The translations under genes were made by a program, and so were the position numbers. From Oscillospiraceae bacterium (GTDB lineage: Bacteria > Bacillota > Clostridia > Oscillospirales > UBA644): a stretch of DNA of 64,000 nucleotides. Within the stretch, counting starts at the first letter, position 1. Every line of letters begins with the position of its first letter. The stretch covers positions 1 through 64,000 of the forward strand of contig SVMT01000008.1 of NCBI GenBank assembly GCA_015067305.1, written 5' to 3'. The notes under the pieces were generated by a model. That model was given only the letters and a program-made list of their open reading frames with translations, was not told the origin of the DNA and searched no databases. Shown here piece by piece: positions 1 through 8,469 of the stretch.

Positions 1-227
1 AGCTCAGTTAGATGCAGAAGGCGCGATTTGGTTCTCGTCGGCGTACGTGGGTACGGTAGAGAGCCAAATCGAGACTAAAAAGCCCCATATAATTGAAGGA
101 ATCCACCGAATTTTCGGTGGATTTCAACATTTTAAAAATATGGACAGTGTTTTTTAGTTAAAAATTGTCTTAAATTTCAAGGTGGGCTTTTGTTCTGCGC
201 TAAATGAGCCAGCCTCTTTTCTGTTTT
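1..227. other. Left-edge stretch without an assignable gene
   Basis: No convincing gene is seen. One frame on the plus strand stays open from base 2 to about base 158, but it has no visible start inside the window and overlaps a terminator-like hairpin, so it may be chance or the tail of a gene lying outside. Bases 1-65 are richer in G+C than the rest. GATTTGG near 25 can pair with CCAAATC near 65 to form a hairpin. Confidence 0.3.
101..122. terminator. Hairpin, probable terminator
   Basis: Perfect inverted repeat ATCCACCGAA/TTCGGTGGAT with almost no spacer, followed on the plus strand by a T-rich stretch. It probably ends transcription entering from the left, or that of the XRE gene on the minus strand. 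Confidence 0.5.
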
Positions 228-1448
228 TTAACCTCTTTTGAGAACTGTAAGCGTGGACTGTTTCGATATTTTTTCCATGGAGTAGTTTATTATTCTACCA
301 ATGGTCACGTCTGAAGATCCCGAAAGATTAATATTTGCTTCCGAAACTGTAAGCTCTTTTGCGTGAATGTCTCCTGAACCTGATACTTTGCAGTTGTATT
401 TGTCAACAGTTCCGCCAATGGTAAAATCTCCTGCGCCGTTGACCTCGGTGCTGATGTCTCCCGATACATTTTTAATGCAGATATCCCCGCATCCGTTTAC
501 ATAAGCGTTTACATTTTTGGCTGAATCCATGTTGAGATCTCCGCTGCCATTGATCAGTATTTTTGCGGATTCATATGCCGCCGTCATATCTATGTTGCCG
601 CTTCCGTTTATTGTTGCTTCAAGAATTCCTGTATTCTTTGCTGAAATGTCGCCGCAGCCGTTTATTTTGAATTTTGAATTCGTGAAATCCGTCTCTATTT
701 CCACATCGGACGCACCGTTTACCGTAATACCGATATCGTTCCCTTTTTCAAAATTTGTATAAATAGTTAATTCATTTTTTCCGCTTCCGCTGTTATTGTT
801 GTTTTCGTTTGGGTTTATGTCAACAGCAAGCATTCCATCTCTGACACTGTATTTGAGGTATTTCATGAATTTTGCGTTTCCCTTAGCTTGGATTCGGGGA
901 ATCCCGTCATCAGCTTTCAGGATTTTTGCAGTACAAGCCACGGAAAGTGTCATTGCAACAGATGTGAATTCTTCAAGGGTTTCGTTTATAGATCCTGGGA
1001 TATCTTTTTCAATATACTCATCTGATTCGTAAAATCTGATCTCGCCCTCACCTTGATTTACGACAAAACCCTCATTCAGATTTCCGACGCTTCCGTCTTT
1101 AAACCGAACATTTCCCTCATCGTCGACCTGCTCCACTTCTTTTGAAGAATAACAAGCGTTGTTTCCTTTGGAAAAAATGAAACTCAGACCGTCCAATTCC
1201 GCAGGGAATTGGGGGATTTTTATCTGATTACTCATAGGTTCATTCATGCTGAAGAGGTCGCTTATTGATATGTTCAGAATTTTTGATATCGTTGGCAAAA
1301 GGGTTATATCGGGCAGTCCCACATTGTTTTCCCATTTTGAAACAGCTTGCGGCGTGATCCCCAATTTATCGGCAAAAGCTTCCTGCGTCAAGCCTGCCTG
1401 CTTTCTTTTTTCAGCAATTATTCTGCCCATGTCTTTCATGTTGTTCAT
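228..1448 (-). CDS. XRE-family regulator fused to a GIN/DUF2807-like beta-solenoid
   Basis: A 406-residue protein. Residues about 8-64 form a helix-turn-helix of the XRE/Cro type (LTQEAFADKLGITPQAVSKW). After a linker, the C-terminal half (about 230-390) carries roughly eight spaced repeats of the form [V/I]-N-G-x-G/S-D, for example INGCGDI, INGSGNI, VNGCGDI and VSGSGDI. These resemble the putative adhesin (GIN/DUF2807) beta-solenoid normally found in exported proteins. Here there is no signal peptide or membrane segment, so the solenoid should be cytoplasmic. The ATG at 1448 follows AAGGAGATC and is the likely start. The gene is divergent from a small membrane protein, with repeats in between that could be its operator. 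The ligand or trigger is unknown. Confidence 0.8.
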   Translation of the reverse strand: MNNMKDMGRIIAEKRKQAGLTQEAFADKLGITPQAVSKWENNVGLPDITLLPTISKILNISISDLFSMNEPMSNQIKIPQFPAELDGLSFIFSKGNNACYSSKEVEQVDDEGNVRFKDGSVGNLNEGFVVNQGEGEIRFYESDEYIEKDIPGSINETLEEFTSVAMTLSVACTAKILKADDGIPRIQAKGNAKFMKYLKYSVRDGMLAVDINPNENNNNSGSGKNELTIYTNFEKGNDIGITVNGASDVEIETDFTNSKFKINGCGDISAKNTGILEATINGSGNIDMTAAYESAKILINGSGDLNMDSAKNVNAYVNGCGDICIKNVSGDISTEVNGAGDFTIGGTVDKYNCKVSGSGDIHAKELTVSEANINLSGSSDVTIGRIINYSMEKISKQSTLTVLKRG

Positions 1449-1501
1449 ATTTGATCTCCTTTTCTTTTTCAGAGATGTCGACAGCTCTTGTTTACAGTTA
1501 T

Positions 1502-1530
1502 ATTATACTATAAAATGAGAGAAAAATCAA
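1502..1530 (-). promoter_or_regulatory. Promoter of the XRE regulator
   Basis: On the minus strand TTGATT (1525-1530) is followed after exactly 17 bp by TATAAT (1502-1507), about 55 bp before the start codon. Confidence 0.6.
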
Positions 1531-1613
1531 TAACCGCGTGGTTTATTTTTCAAGAATATCTTTCATGTTCTGCAGTCGTTTTTTTCGGTTGAACCTCTTT
1601 CTTTACAACTTAG

Positions 1614-1644
1614 CGTTGAGTTGGCGTATATCAACGTAGAGTTG
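1614..1644. promoter_or_regulatory. Two direct repeats, candidate XRE operator
   Basis: CGTTGAGTTG (1614-1623) and CGTAGAGTTG (1635-1644) match at nine of ten positions and start 21 bp apart, two turns of the helix, so both would face the same side of the DNA. They lie just upstream of the plus-strand promoter at 1672-1700. Binding by the divergent XRE protein is inferred. Confidence 0.4.
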
Positions 1645-1671
1645 AGTCTGAAATTTCAATTATGTTTTGTA

Positions 1672-1700
1672 TTGACAATAAATAGTTTTTATGTTATACT
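1672..1700 (+). promoter_or_regulatory. Promoter of the small membrane protein gene
   Basis: TTGACA (1672-1677), 17 bp, TATACT (1695-1700), a near-consensus vegetative promoter ending 21 bp before the start codon at 1722. Confidence 0.7.
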
Positions 1701-1721
1701 TAAACTAAGGAGGGAAGGTAG

Positions 1722-2153
1722 ATGTTTCATATTATACTTTTATTGCTTCCGTTCATATTTTTAATACTTTTATGTATAATTGCGATTCTTATCATCGCAT
1801 ATTTTGTAATCACCATCATTTTGCTGATAATCGGTCATGTGAAGAGCCGCAGTAAACTGTTCATTGGAGCAAGTATTGCTTTAATATTCGGAATGTCCGT
1901 GGTCTTGTTCGGAGGAAGTTATCTTGTATGTAATCTGATGTATCCTACACAGTATCCCTATAAAGATATAGAGATCTTAAGTATGACTTACGAGGAGATA
2001 GTATCTGAATATGGAACTCCCGATGTGGTATCCGATGATGTTGTTAAATATAAGATTTCAAGCAGTTCATATTATGATATTTATTATGAGATAATTTTCA
2101 GGGACGGAACTGCTTCTGATATTGAAAGAAAGATCTATGAAAAAAGTGAATAG
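1722..2153 (+). CDS. Small membrane protein of unknown function
   Basis: A 143-residue protein with two strongly hydrophobic N-terminal segments (about 2-38 and 46-70) and a polar C-terminal domain of about 70 residues. I do not recognise the family. The C-terminal part contains YEEIVSEYGTPD followed by a Tyr-rich strand. This echoes the EIEDEYGKFD segment of the membrane-anchored protein at 59660-60061 and loosely the BamE/SmpA-like pattern, but the similarity is too short to name a domain. The start is supported by AGGGAAGGTAG upstream and a good promoter. Its divergence from the XRE-solenoid gene suggests it may be that regulator's target. Confidence 0.7.
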   Translation: MFHIILLLLPFIFLILLCIIAILIIAYFVITIILLIIGHVKSRSKLFIGASIALIFGMSVVLFGGSYLVCNLMYPTQYPYKDIEILSMTYEEIVSEYGTPDVVSDDVVKYKISSSSYYDIYYEIIFRDGTASDIERKIYEKSE

Positions 2154-2170
2154 AATCGTTTAAATAATTT

Positions 2171-2214
2171 AAAAGGGAAAATCTTATTACTTATTATAAG
2201 AGGTTTTCCCTTTT
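2171..2214. terminator. Bidirectional terminator
   Basis: AAAAGGGAAAAtCTTAT pairs with ATAAGAGGTTTTCCCTTTT and has A- and T-rich flanks on both sides. It separates the convergent membrane-protein gene and the rhamnosidase gene. Confidence 0.8.
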
Positions 2215-2250
2215 ATCTTGTTTAATAAAATAATTCAACCGATGGAGTTA

Positions 2251-4809
2251 TCACACTTCAAACACATGATATCCTGAGCCGATTGTCTCTGAAATTCCAC
2301 AGAATTCTATCTTTGCCGTTACACCGAAGGGTATATCGACAAACAGTCTCTTTTTTTCGTACCGTTCAGACAAGCGAATGGAAATATCTCCCTTGACAGT
2401 GTCTACAACAGCGTGTACGGAAGTAAGACCTTCAGGCATTACGGGTGCGATTCTTACAGTTTCCCATCCTGCGGACATTGGGGTTATTCCTGCAAGATAT
2501 GCGTAGAAGAAATATCCTACGGCACCGTACATCGGATGGTTGTGAGAGTTCATTCCGATACTCTTTTTCAATTCAAAACGTTCCCATATTGTTGTTGCTT
2601 CATTCTGTATCATGTAACCGTAGGATGGGTATGTTTCTTTGTTCAGAAGTGTCCATGCCACATCTTTATGTCCGTATTTTGCAAGCATATCAAACATGTA
2701 ACGTGTGCAGAGGTTTCCCGTTGTGAATTTATAATTACGTTTCACAAGGCCTTCTGCCATATGGTCAGCTACTATCTGACGTGCGTTTTTGGGTAGAATA
2801 TCAAGCCAAAGGGCAAAAGCGTGCGCTCCCTGTGAGCCGATTCCTACTGTATTCGTCTGAGGATCAAACCATTTTTTCAGAAACGCTTCTTGTACTTTGT
2901 TCCCTATGTCTGTATATTTTTCAGCTATATCTTTGCGACCGATAGCTTCTGCCATTTTGACAAGCAGCTGACAGTTATAATATGAGTAGCCCGTTGACAT
3001 GAGAATACCCTCAGTCTCCGTATTTTTTGCACCCTCATCTCCGCCTTCGCAGGCATAACCGGGAGCTGCCCAGTCCCCATAGTAGGAGTAGTTGACGATA
3101 TATCCGTCGCTTCTTTTGATCAGAAAATCTTCCCATGCGGCAAGGCCATCGATACTTTCTTCTATCAGTTTTACGTTTCCTGTGTGCATCCACGCCTGAT
3201 ATACAGCAACCAAATAAGATGAACATACAGGATCTGCGGGCAGGTTTCCGAAAAAACGCGGACAACAGCAGGAAAAAGCCCCGTCAATCTGTTCAGCTTG
3301 AATGTCTCGGACAATCTTCGGGAACATTCTCCCGATGTTGAAATTGTAAGGAGTCTCCTCAAAGCGTACCGTTGCATCATTCATCCAACCCATACGCTCG
3401 TCCCTCTGAGGACAGTCTGAAAGGATCGAATGCATATTATCCCGTTCTGTCATGACTATATTTTTTTGTATCTGATTCACAAGTGCTGAACCGCAAGAAA
3501 AAAGCGACTCATTTTTTATATCGGTATGCATAAGACATGCTGTAAGATCTTCTTTGGAAATAAAATCTAAGCCTTCAATTGAGCAATATCTGAATCCGTG
3601 GAACGTGAAGGTCGGCAGCCATTCTATAAGATCATGTTCATCGCCTGAAGCAATATATCGATCCGTGGCTTTTGCATCTCGGTATGTGGCTGAATAGGGA
3701 GTTCCGTCTTCGTCAAGTTCTTCTGCAAAACGCAGGGTAATGACCTGTCCTTTTTTCATATGTTTCGGGAGTTTTACACGAACTGCGCCTGCGATGTTCT
3801 GACCAAAATCAGCAACGAAAAGTCCTTGTTTCGGCATAGTGATCTCCTGTGCCGAATACTCTTCCGTTATTCTGATCGGCTCAAGCACTATAGGGCGCAT
3901 CTCTCCGCCGGGAGCTTCCGTCACGACTGAGGTCGTAAAGTCTTCGGGAATACGGTCAGAACTGTTCCATTCGGGTACAGATTTTCTTGCATCATATGTC
4001 TCACCGTCGAAAATATGTGCATGTGTGATGGCACCATAGCCAACTGACCAGCTCTCATCGGTTGAGATAATTTCTCTGTGACCGTCGGCATAAGTAAGTA
4101 CAAGCATCGCCCAAAGCTGTGCTTTTCCGAAGAATTCTGGGGTTCTCGGTGCTATTGCATTTCGCGTCATCTCCGTTTCGTTGTTTCGCCAACCGTCTGC
4201 AACTTCTGTACATATAATGTTTTTTCCGTTTGCCAAGGCTTGTGTTATTTGCGGATATACAGAATAATATACAACTTTTGCGTAATTTGAGTGTGCGGGT
4301 TCAAGTCTTGCATCGGTTATTTCTTTTCCGTTGACAGTAACGTGATGATATCCGAGTCCGCAGACATACAGGCAAGCCGCTGAGGGAATTTCTTTCAGCC
4401 TGATATACTTTCTGAAACAGAGAACTTTACGGTCATTGGGCTGAGGTGAAGTTATCCATTTGCCCGACAGTTCATTTTTATCAAGCAATCCCGAAACGAA
4501 TTTTGCACTATGTACTTCACTTTCTTCTCTAAAACGATCCCGAATCTGTACGGAGAGTATGATCTCCTTTCCATGAGGCAGGCGTGGACCTTTGTAATTC
4601 ATTGACTGTTCCTTTTGTTCAGTCCAGCCGCTGTCCCATATAACCGAGTTTTCAGACGAAACAGTAACACGGCAAGCCGTCTGTTCGTTGTCTGAATTTG
4701 TGGACGATACAGCCCAGGAAAATACGGGCTCTTCCGTGTCTATGATGCAGTTCTGAATGTTTTCTGTCAGTTTACCGCTGTCAATATAAATATTCTTTAT
4801 TTTCAGCAT
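2251..4809 (-). CDS. Alpha-L-rhamnosidase, GH78 family
   Basis: An 852-residue protein with the GH78 plan: N-terminal beta-sandwich domains (about 1-330, including WITSPQP and the YVCGLGYHHVTVNGK stretch) and an (alpha/alpha)6 barrel from about 430 with DCPQRDERMGWMNDA, the conserved acidic patch of the family. A C-terminal beta domain follows (KGDISIRLS). It releases terminal L-rhamnose from plant or bacterial glycans or glycosides. No signal peptide is visible, so it probably acts on imported oligosaccharides or glycosides in the cytoplasm. It is the last gene of a minus-strand run with a TIM-barrel isomerase and a beta-propeller protein, 34 nt after the isomerase. AAGGGGG precedes its ATG. 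The family assignment is firm; the exact substrate is open. Confidence 0.9.
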   Translation of the reverse strand: MLKIKNIYIDSGKLTENIQNCIIDTEEPVFSWAVSSTNSDNEQTACRVTVSSENSVIWDSGWTEQKEQSMNYKGPRLPHGKEIILSVQIRDRFREESEVHSAKFVSGLLDKNELSGKWITSPQPNDRKVLCFRKYIRLKEIPSAACLYVCGLGYHHVTVNGKEITDARLEPAHSNYAKVVYYSVYPQITQALANGKNIICTEVADGWRNNETEMTRNAIAPRTPEFFGKAQLWAMLVLTYADGHREIISTDESWSVGYGAITHAHIFDGETYDARKSVPEWNSSDRIPEDFTTSVVTEAPGGEMRPIVLEPIRITEEYSAQEITMPKQGLFVADFGQNIAGAVRVKLPKHMKKGQVITLRFAEELDEDGTPYSATYRDAKATDRYIASGDEHDLIEWLPTFTFHGFRYCSIEGLDFISKEDLTACLMHTDIKNESLFSCGSALVNQIQKNIVMTERDNMHSILSDCPQRDERMGWMNDATVRFEETPYNFNIGRMFPKIVRDIQAEQIDGAFSCCCPRFFGNLPADPVCSSYLVAVYQAWMHTGNVKLIEESIDGLAAWEDFLIKRSDGYIVNYSYYGDWAAPGYACEGGDEGAKNTETEGILMSTGYSYYNCQLLVKMAEAIGRKDIAEKYTDIGNKVQEAFLKKWFDPQTNTVGIGSQGAHAFALWLDILPKNARQIVADHMAEGLVKRNYKFTTGNLCTRYMFDMLAKYGHKDVAWTLLNKETYPSYGYMIQNEATTIWERFELKKSIGMNSHNHPMYGAVGYFFYAYLAGITPMSAGWETVRIAPVMPEGLTSVHAVVDTVKGDISIRLSERYEKKRLFVDIPFGVTAKIEFCGISETIGSGYHVFEV

Positions 4810-4843
4810 AATTATCTTATTTCCCCCTTAAATCAGTATTATA

Positions 4844-5695
4844 TCAGTAGGATAATTTTTCTGCGAAATCAGCTATTATATTTGCGGTTTGGATCTGTTC
4901 TTCTTCCGTAGTAAGTTTGTGGATCTCAAGATTCAGAACTCCGTCAAATTCAATGTCTTTGAGAGCTTTTATAAATGAGTTCCAATCAATATTTCCTTGT
5001 CCCGGAGTCAGATGCTGGTCTGAATTTCCGTCATTGTCATGTATGTGAAGAGTTCCCAAAAGGTCTTTCCCTATAAGGCGAATGCTGTCGGCGATATTTT
5101 CAGAGCAATAGTTGGCATGACCCGTGTCAAAGCAAACCTTATACATGTCGCCTCTGCTAATTTCATTAAGCTCTTTTACGAATTCAACTACCTGATGAGT
5201 GTAATTTATTGGTAGGTGTTTGAATGGCAGGTTTTCGATGTTAATATGCTTGACTCCGTATTCCGTTGCTACTTTCCCAAGCCCAATCATGAATTCTGTA
5301 TTGAGCTTTTTCATTTCTTCGGGGTTTTCGGGACTGTCTACGCCAAAAGGCATAATAACATGAATCACAAAGTTCGGACAACCGAGATATGAGCAACCTC
5401 GTATAGCTTTAGACATCGCTTCGAATCTCTCTTTTCGGGTCTCCTCGGTTGAGTCGTTTACTGGCCATCTCCACGGTGCGTGTGCTTGAAAAACGGTAAT
5501 TCCCTCCGATTCGTAAGCCTTTTTTATGCGGCGCAGTTCTGCTTTGAATTCTTCTTCGGGCAGACGGAAAAAGCTTGTATCCGTGTCTGTAAAATCGCTG
5601 AAATCAAAGCATGAAAAACCGTGTTCCTTTGCCTTTTTTGCACCTTCTTTAATGCCGTATCTTATATATTCGTTTGAAGATGTACCGGTTCTCAT
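4844..5695 (-). CDS. Sugar phosphate isomerase/epimerase (xylose isomerase-like TIM barrel)
   Basis: A 283-residue AP-endonuclease-2/xylose isomerase-like TIM barrel. Typical metal-ligand stretches are visible: NIENLP (about 150), CFDTGHANYC (about 188), LHIHDNDGNSDQHLTPGQG (about 215) and LNLEIH near the end. Relatives include IolI, hydroxypyruvate isomerases and 3-keto-sugar isomerases. It lies between the GH43-like gene (18 nt upstream) and the rhamnosidase gene (34 nt downstream), so it is probably co-transcribed and acts on a sugar released by that set. The substrate cannot be deduced. Confidence 0.8.
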   Translation of the reverse strand: MRTGTSSNEYIRYGIKEGAKKAKEHGFSCFDFSDFTDTDTSFFRLPEEEFKAELRRIKKAYESEGITVFQAHAPWRWPVNDSTEETRKERFEAMSKAIRGCSYLGCPNFVIHVIMPFGVDSPENPEEMKKLNTEFMIGLGKVATEYGVKHINIENLPFKHLPINYTHQVVEFVKELNEISRGDMYKVCFDTGHANYCSENIADSIRLIGKDLLGTLHIHDNDGNSDQHLTPGQGNIDWNSFIKALKDIEFDGVLNLEIHKLTTEEEQIQTANIIADFAEKLSY

Positions 5696-5713
5696 TTGTT
5701 TTAAATCCTTTCC

Positions 5714-6652
5714 TTATTCAAAATATGATTCAAGGAATTCTTGGTTTGTGCCTTCGAATTCGGCTTCGCAAAGGTAGTAAAATCCTAATTGATTTCCTGC
5801 GTTGTATGTAATAAGAGTTTTTCCGTCTCTTTCGCACATATCTATATCCGAATTGCTTGAAATGAACCCTGTTTTCATTTCTTCAAGAAGTTCGGGAGAG
5901 ATGTCATAAGCGTAAGGGGATATCTTTCTATCATCTTCGTCGGGCATGAGAATCGGGTTATATTTGCCGACTTCCCACGTGTCGAGGTCTTTTGTTCGGA
6001 AGATATAATTTGTATATCTTTGGCAGGGAAGTTCTGTTACGGAGATGAAGTAATAGTAGCCGTTGCAATATCTGAACCACGGACCTCCGTTATAACGATC
6101 CTTGCTGTAGCATTTTTCGTAGTCTACAAACTTCCAGTTTATCATGTCGGTAGATGTTACAAAAAAGCAGGTAAAAGGATTATTCCCTACAAATTCACGT
6201 GGCTCATTTGCTTCAATGCACACAACATAACCGTCAGGACCTTTTGTCAGAGAAGTGTTGTAGTATTTCCAGCCGGGATTTGTAAAAAGCTTTCGTTGTG
6301 ACCAGTTTATAAGATCTTTACTTTCGTATATCATTACGGTGTCGCCGCATGCTGCAGGCTTTTGCGATAGTGTTCCGAGAACGTAAGCTGTTCCGTTTTC
6401 CTGATAAAAAGACTGATAATAGCAGCCCTCCGCAAAACGGGAAAGAATTTCTCCAGTTTCTCTGTCTCTGATAATCGCACAGATAGGTACGTTCATGTCT
6501 GTACCTCTGCTCGGGTCGCTAAGCTCAAGACGGTAAAGTCTTCCGTTGAATTCAAAAGGAGTGGACTCTCCGTTCGGACTGACTGCTCCCAGTTTTTTTA
6601 TTAAGGGGAACCCTTTCATCATACGGGATTTGTTATCGTAGTTTATTTCCAT
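5714..6652 (-). CDS. Five-bladed beta-propeller protein, GH43/GH32-like
   Basis: About 312 residues with repeated propeller signatures of the GH43/GH32/GH117-type superfamily: STPFEFNGRLYRLE, YESKDLINWSQRKLF, FFVTSTDMINWKFVDY and YIFRTKDLDTWEVG. The repeated S/T-x-D-hydrophobic-x-x-W motif marks successive blades. No signal peptide is seen. The start is put at the ATG preceded by AAGGAG six to seven nt upstream, six codons inside the longest open frame. It starts the run that continues with the isomerase and rhamnosidase. Whether it hydrolyses a glycan is unknown because the catalytic acids cannot be assigned with confidence. Confidence 0.75.
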   Translation of the reverse strand: MEINYDNKSRMMKGFPLIKKLGAVSPNGESTPFEFNGRLYRLELSDPSRGTDMNVPICAIIRDRETGEILSRFAEGCYYQSFYQENGTAYVLGTLSQKPAACGDTVMIYESKDLINWSQRKLFTNPGWKYYNTSLTKGPDGYVVCIEANEPREFVGNNPFTCFFVTSTDMINWKFVDYEKCYSKDRYNGGPWFRYCNGYYYFISVTELPCQRYTNYIFRTKDLDTWEVGKYNPILMPDEDDRKISPYAYDISPELLEEMKTGFISSNSDIDMCERDGKTLITYNAGNQLGFYYLCEAEFEGTNQEFLESYFE

Positions 6653-6671
6653 TATTATGCTCCTTCGCAAA

Positions 6672-6705
6672 AACTGTTCAGCATAAGATGTTACGCTGAA
6701 CAGTT
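6672..6705 (-). terminator. Terminator or processing hairpin between galE and the propeller gene
   Basis: AACTGTTCAGC pairs with GCTGAACAGTT over 11 bp. On the minus strand it is followed by TTTTTG, directly before the next ribosome binding site. It probably ends the galE transcript, at least partly. No separate promoter is visible for the next gene, so partial read-through is likely. Confidence 0.6.
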
Positions 6706-6714
6706 ACGATTTTA

Positions 6715-7731
6715 TTAGTCCTTAAATCCGTTGGGATTATTTTTCTGCCAGTTCCATGTGTCGCGGCACATATCGTGGATATCTTTTTCAGCTTTCCAGC
6801 CGAGGAGTTTTTCAGCTTTTTCTACTTTTGCAAAAACAGCATCGGGGTCACCGGGACGGCGAGGTGCAATAACAAAGGGAATAGTAACTCCGGAAGCTTT
6901 TTCAAATGCGTCTTTTACCTGGAGAACGGAGTAACCGCAACCTGTACCGAGGTTTACAGCTTCACAACCGTTATGGTCAGCCGCATATTCGAGAGCTTTG
7001 ATATGTCCCTGTGCGAGGTCAACTACGTGAATGTAGTCACGAATACCTGTGCCGTCGGGAGTGTTGTAATCGTCACCGAAAACATTGAGTTTTTCAAGTC
7101 TGCCTACAGCTACCTGAGAGATATAGGGCATGAGATTGTTGGGGATACCGTTGGGGTCTTCACCGATAAGTCCGCTTTCGTGTGCGCCGAGGGGATTGAA
7201 GTATCTGAGGAGAACTACAGACCATTCAGGATCGGAATATGCAAGGTCTTTGAGAATGTGTTCAATGAAAACTTTTGTTCTGCCGTAAGGGTTGATAGCA
7301 GAAGTGGGAAGTTCTTCGTCAAGAGGTTTGCCGCTTGTATCGAGACCGTATACTGTAGCTGAAGAGCTGAAAACGATCTTTTTTACGTTGTGTTCTCTCA
7401 TCGCTTCAAGGAGAACTATTGTGCTGATGAGATTGTTATCGTAGTATTCAAGGGGTTTGCTTACGGATTCACCGACCGCTTTAAGCCCTGCGAAGTGGAT
7501 AACTTCATCGATCTTGTTTTCTGTGAAGATCTTATCGAGAGCCGCTCTGTCACGGACATCTGCCTGATAAAACTTAGGTTCTTTACCTGTGATCTGCTTA
7601 ACTCTTTCAATGGATTTGATATTACTGTTATCGAGGTTATCAATGATAACAACTTCATATCCTTTATTGAGCATTTCAACGCAGGTGTGGCTTCCGATGT
7701 AGCCTGCACCGCCGGTTACAAGAATAGTCAT
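6715..7731 (-). CDS. galE: UDP-glucose 4-epimerase GalE
   Basis: A 338-residue short-chain dehydrogenase-type epimerase that interconverts UDP-glucose and UDP-galactose in the cytoplasm, for galactose entry and for building surface glycans. Visible motifs are the NAD-binding [11 protein letters not shown] at residues 7-17, SSSATVYG (about 122-129) and the catalytic pair in YGRTK (about 149). The product-binding RPGDPD is near the C terminus. Length is typical. AAGGAG precedes the ATG. It follows the phosphoribosyltransferase gene by 17 nt, so the two are probably co-transcribed. Confidence 0.95.
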   Translation of the reverse strand: MTILVTGGAGYIGSHTCVEMLNKGYEVVIIDNLDNSNIKSIERVKQITGKEPKFYQADVRDRAALDKIFTENKIDEVIHFAGLKAVGESVSKPLEYYDNNLISTIVLLEAMREHNVKKIVFSSSATVYGLDTSGKPLDEELPTSAINPYGRTKVFIEHILKDLAYSDPEWSVVLLRYFNPLGAHESGLIGEDPNGIPNNLMPYISQVAVGRLEKLNVFGDDYNTPDGTGIRDYIHVVDLAQGHIKALEYAADHNGCEAVNLGTGCGYSVLQVKDAFEKASGVTIPFVIAPRRPGDPDAVFAKVEKAEKLLGWKAEKDIHDMCRDTWNWQKNNPNGFKD

Positions 7732-7748
7732 ATTATGGGTCTCCTTAA

Positions 7749-8297
7749 TTATTTATTTTTAATGAAAAGGGGAAGTGGTTCGAGGAAAATAATGTCATCT
7801 CTGTCTTTTGCTCCGCCTTCTGCAAGAATGGCAGCCTTACCTACGATATTTCCGCCTGAAAGTTCAACGAGCTTTTCAACTGCTTTTATACTTTCACCTG
7901 TGCTGATAACGTCGTCAACTATGAGAACTCTTTTTCCGTTCATAGCCTCGGCATCTGATTTATCAATATAGAGAGTCTGAACGGCTTCTGTCGTTATTGA
8001 TTTTACAGATACGTGCATGGGGTCGTGCATGTAAAGTTTGGGAACTTTACGGGCAATGATGTATTTATTTACGCCCATCTGACGAGCCATTTCGTGAATA
8101 AGAGGGATACTTTTCGCTTCCGCAGCGATCATAATGTCGTGTTCGGGAATTTTTTTGATGAGTTCTTCTGCGCATTTGCAGGTAAGCTCCACATCTCCGA
8201 AGATAACAAAAGCTGCGATTGAGAGTTCTTCATTTACGGGACATATGGGAAGATCTCTTTCCACACCCGCAACATTCATTTTGTAGGTTTTTTCCAT
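7749..8297 (-). CDS. Purine-type phosphoribosyltransferase
   Basis: About 182 residues of the type I phosphoribosyltransferase fold. The PRPP-binding signature is [13 protein letters not shown] (about 130-142), and [15 protein letters not shown] earlier resembles adenine phosphoribosyltransferase. It probably salvages a purine base to a nucleotide, but the regulatory PRT proteins of Firmicutes look similar. I place the start at the internal ATG (MEKTYKM) with GAGG upstream, ten codons after the longest-frame start. A consensus promoter lies about 40 bp upstream. galE follows at 17 nt. Confidence 0.8.
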   Translation of the reverse strand: MEKTYKMNVAGVERDLPICPVNEELSIAAFVIFGDVELTCKCAEELIKKIPEHDIMIAAEAKSIPLIHEMARQMGVNKYIIARKVPKLYMHDPMHVSVKSITTEAVQTLYIDKSDAEAMNGKRVLIVDDVISTGESIKAVEKLVELSGGNIVGKAAILAEGGAKDRDDIIFLEPLPLFIKNK

Positions 8298-8337
8298 TTT
8301 GCAGTACCTCGATTTATAATTTTTCATTTCAATTTAC

Positions 8338-8366
8338 ATTATATCACTTTCAACTCAATTTGTCAA
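8338..8366 (-). promoter_or_regulatory. Promoter of the phosphoribosyltransferase-galE transcript
   Basis: On the minus strand TTGACA (8361-8366), 17 bp, TATAAT (8338-8343): a full consensus vegetative promoter. Confidence 0.75.
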
Positions 8367-8427
8367 TAGAAATAAAATTTTTCACAAAGGAATATTTTGT
8401 AAAGTTACGTGTTTGAGAAGAAAATAA

Positions 8428-8462
8428 TAGGTGGAAAGCTCTTTTGAAAAGACTTCCACCTA
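8428..8462 (-). terminator. Terminator of the first solute-binding-like lipoprotein gene
   Basis: TAGGTGGAAG(t) pairs with CTTTCCACCTA around a short A/T loop, just after the stop codon at 8470 on the minus strand. Confidence 0.65.
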
Positions 8463-8469
8463 TAATATA

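Noticed and set aside
1-17. AGCTCAGTTAGA resembling a tRNA D-arm
   Set aside because: No anticodon arm, T-arm (GGTTCRA) or acceptor stem follows; only a short chance match.
2-158. Open frame at the left edge on the plus strand
   Set aside because: It has no visible start, runs through a terminator-like hairpin and shows no recognisable motif; too little to call a gene end.
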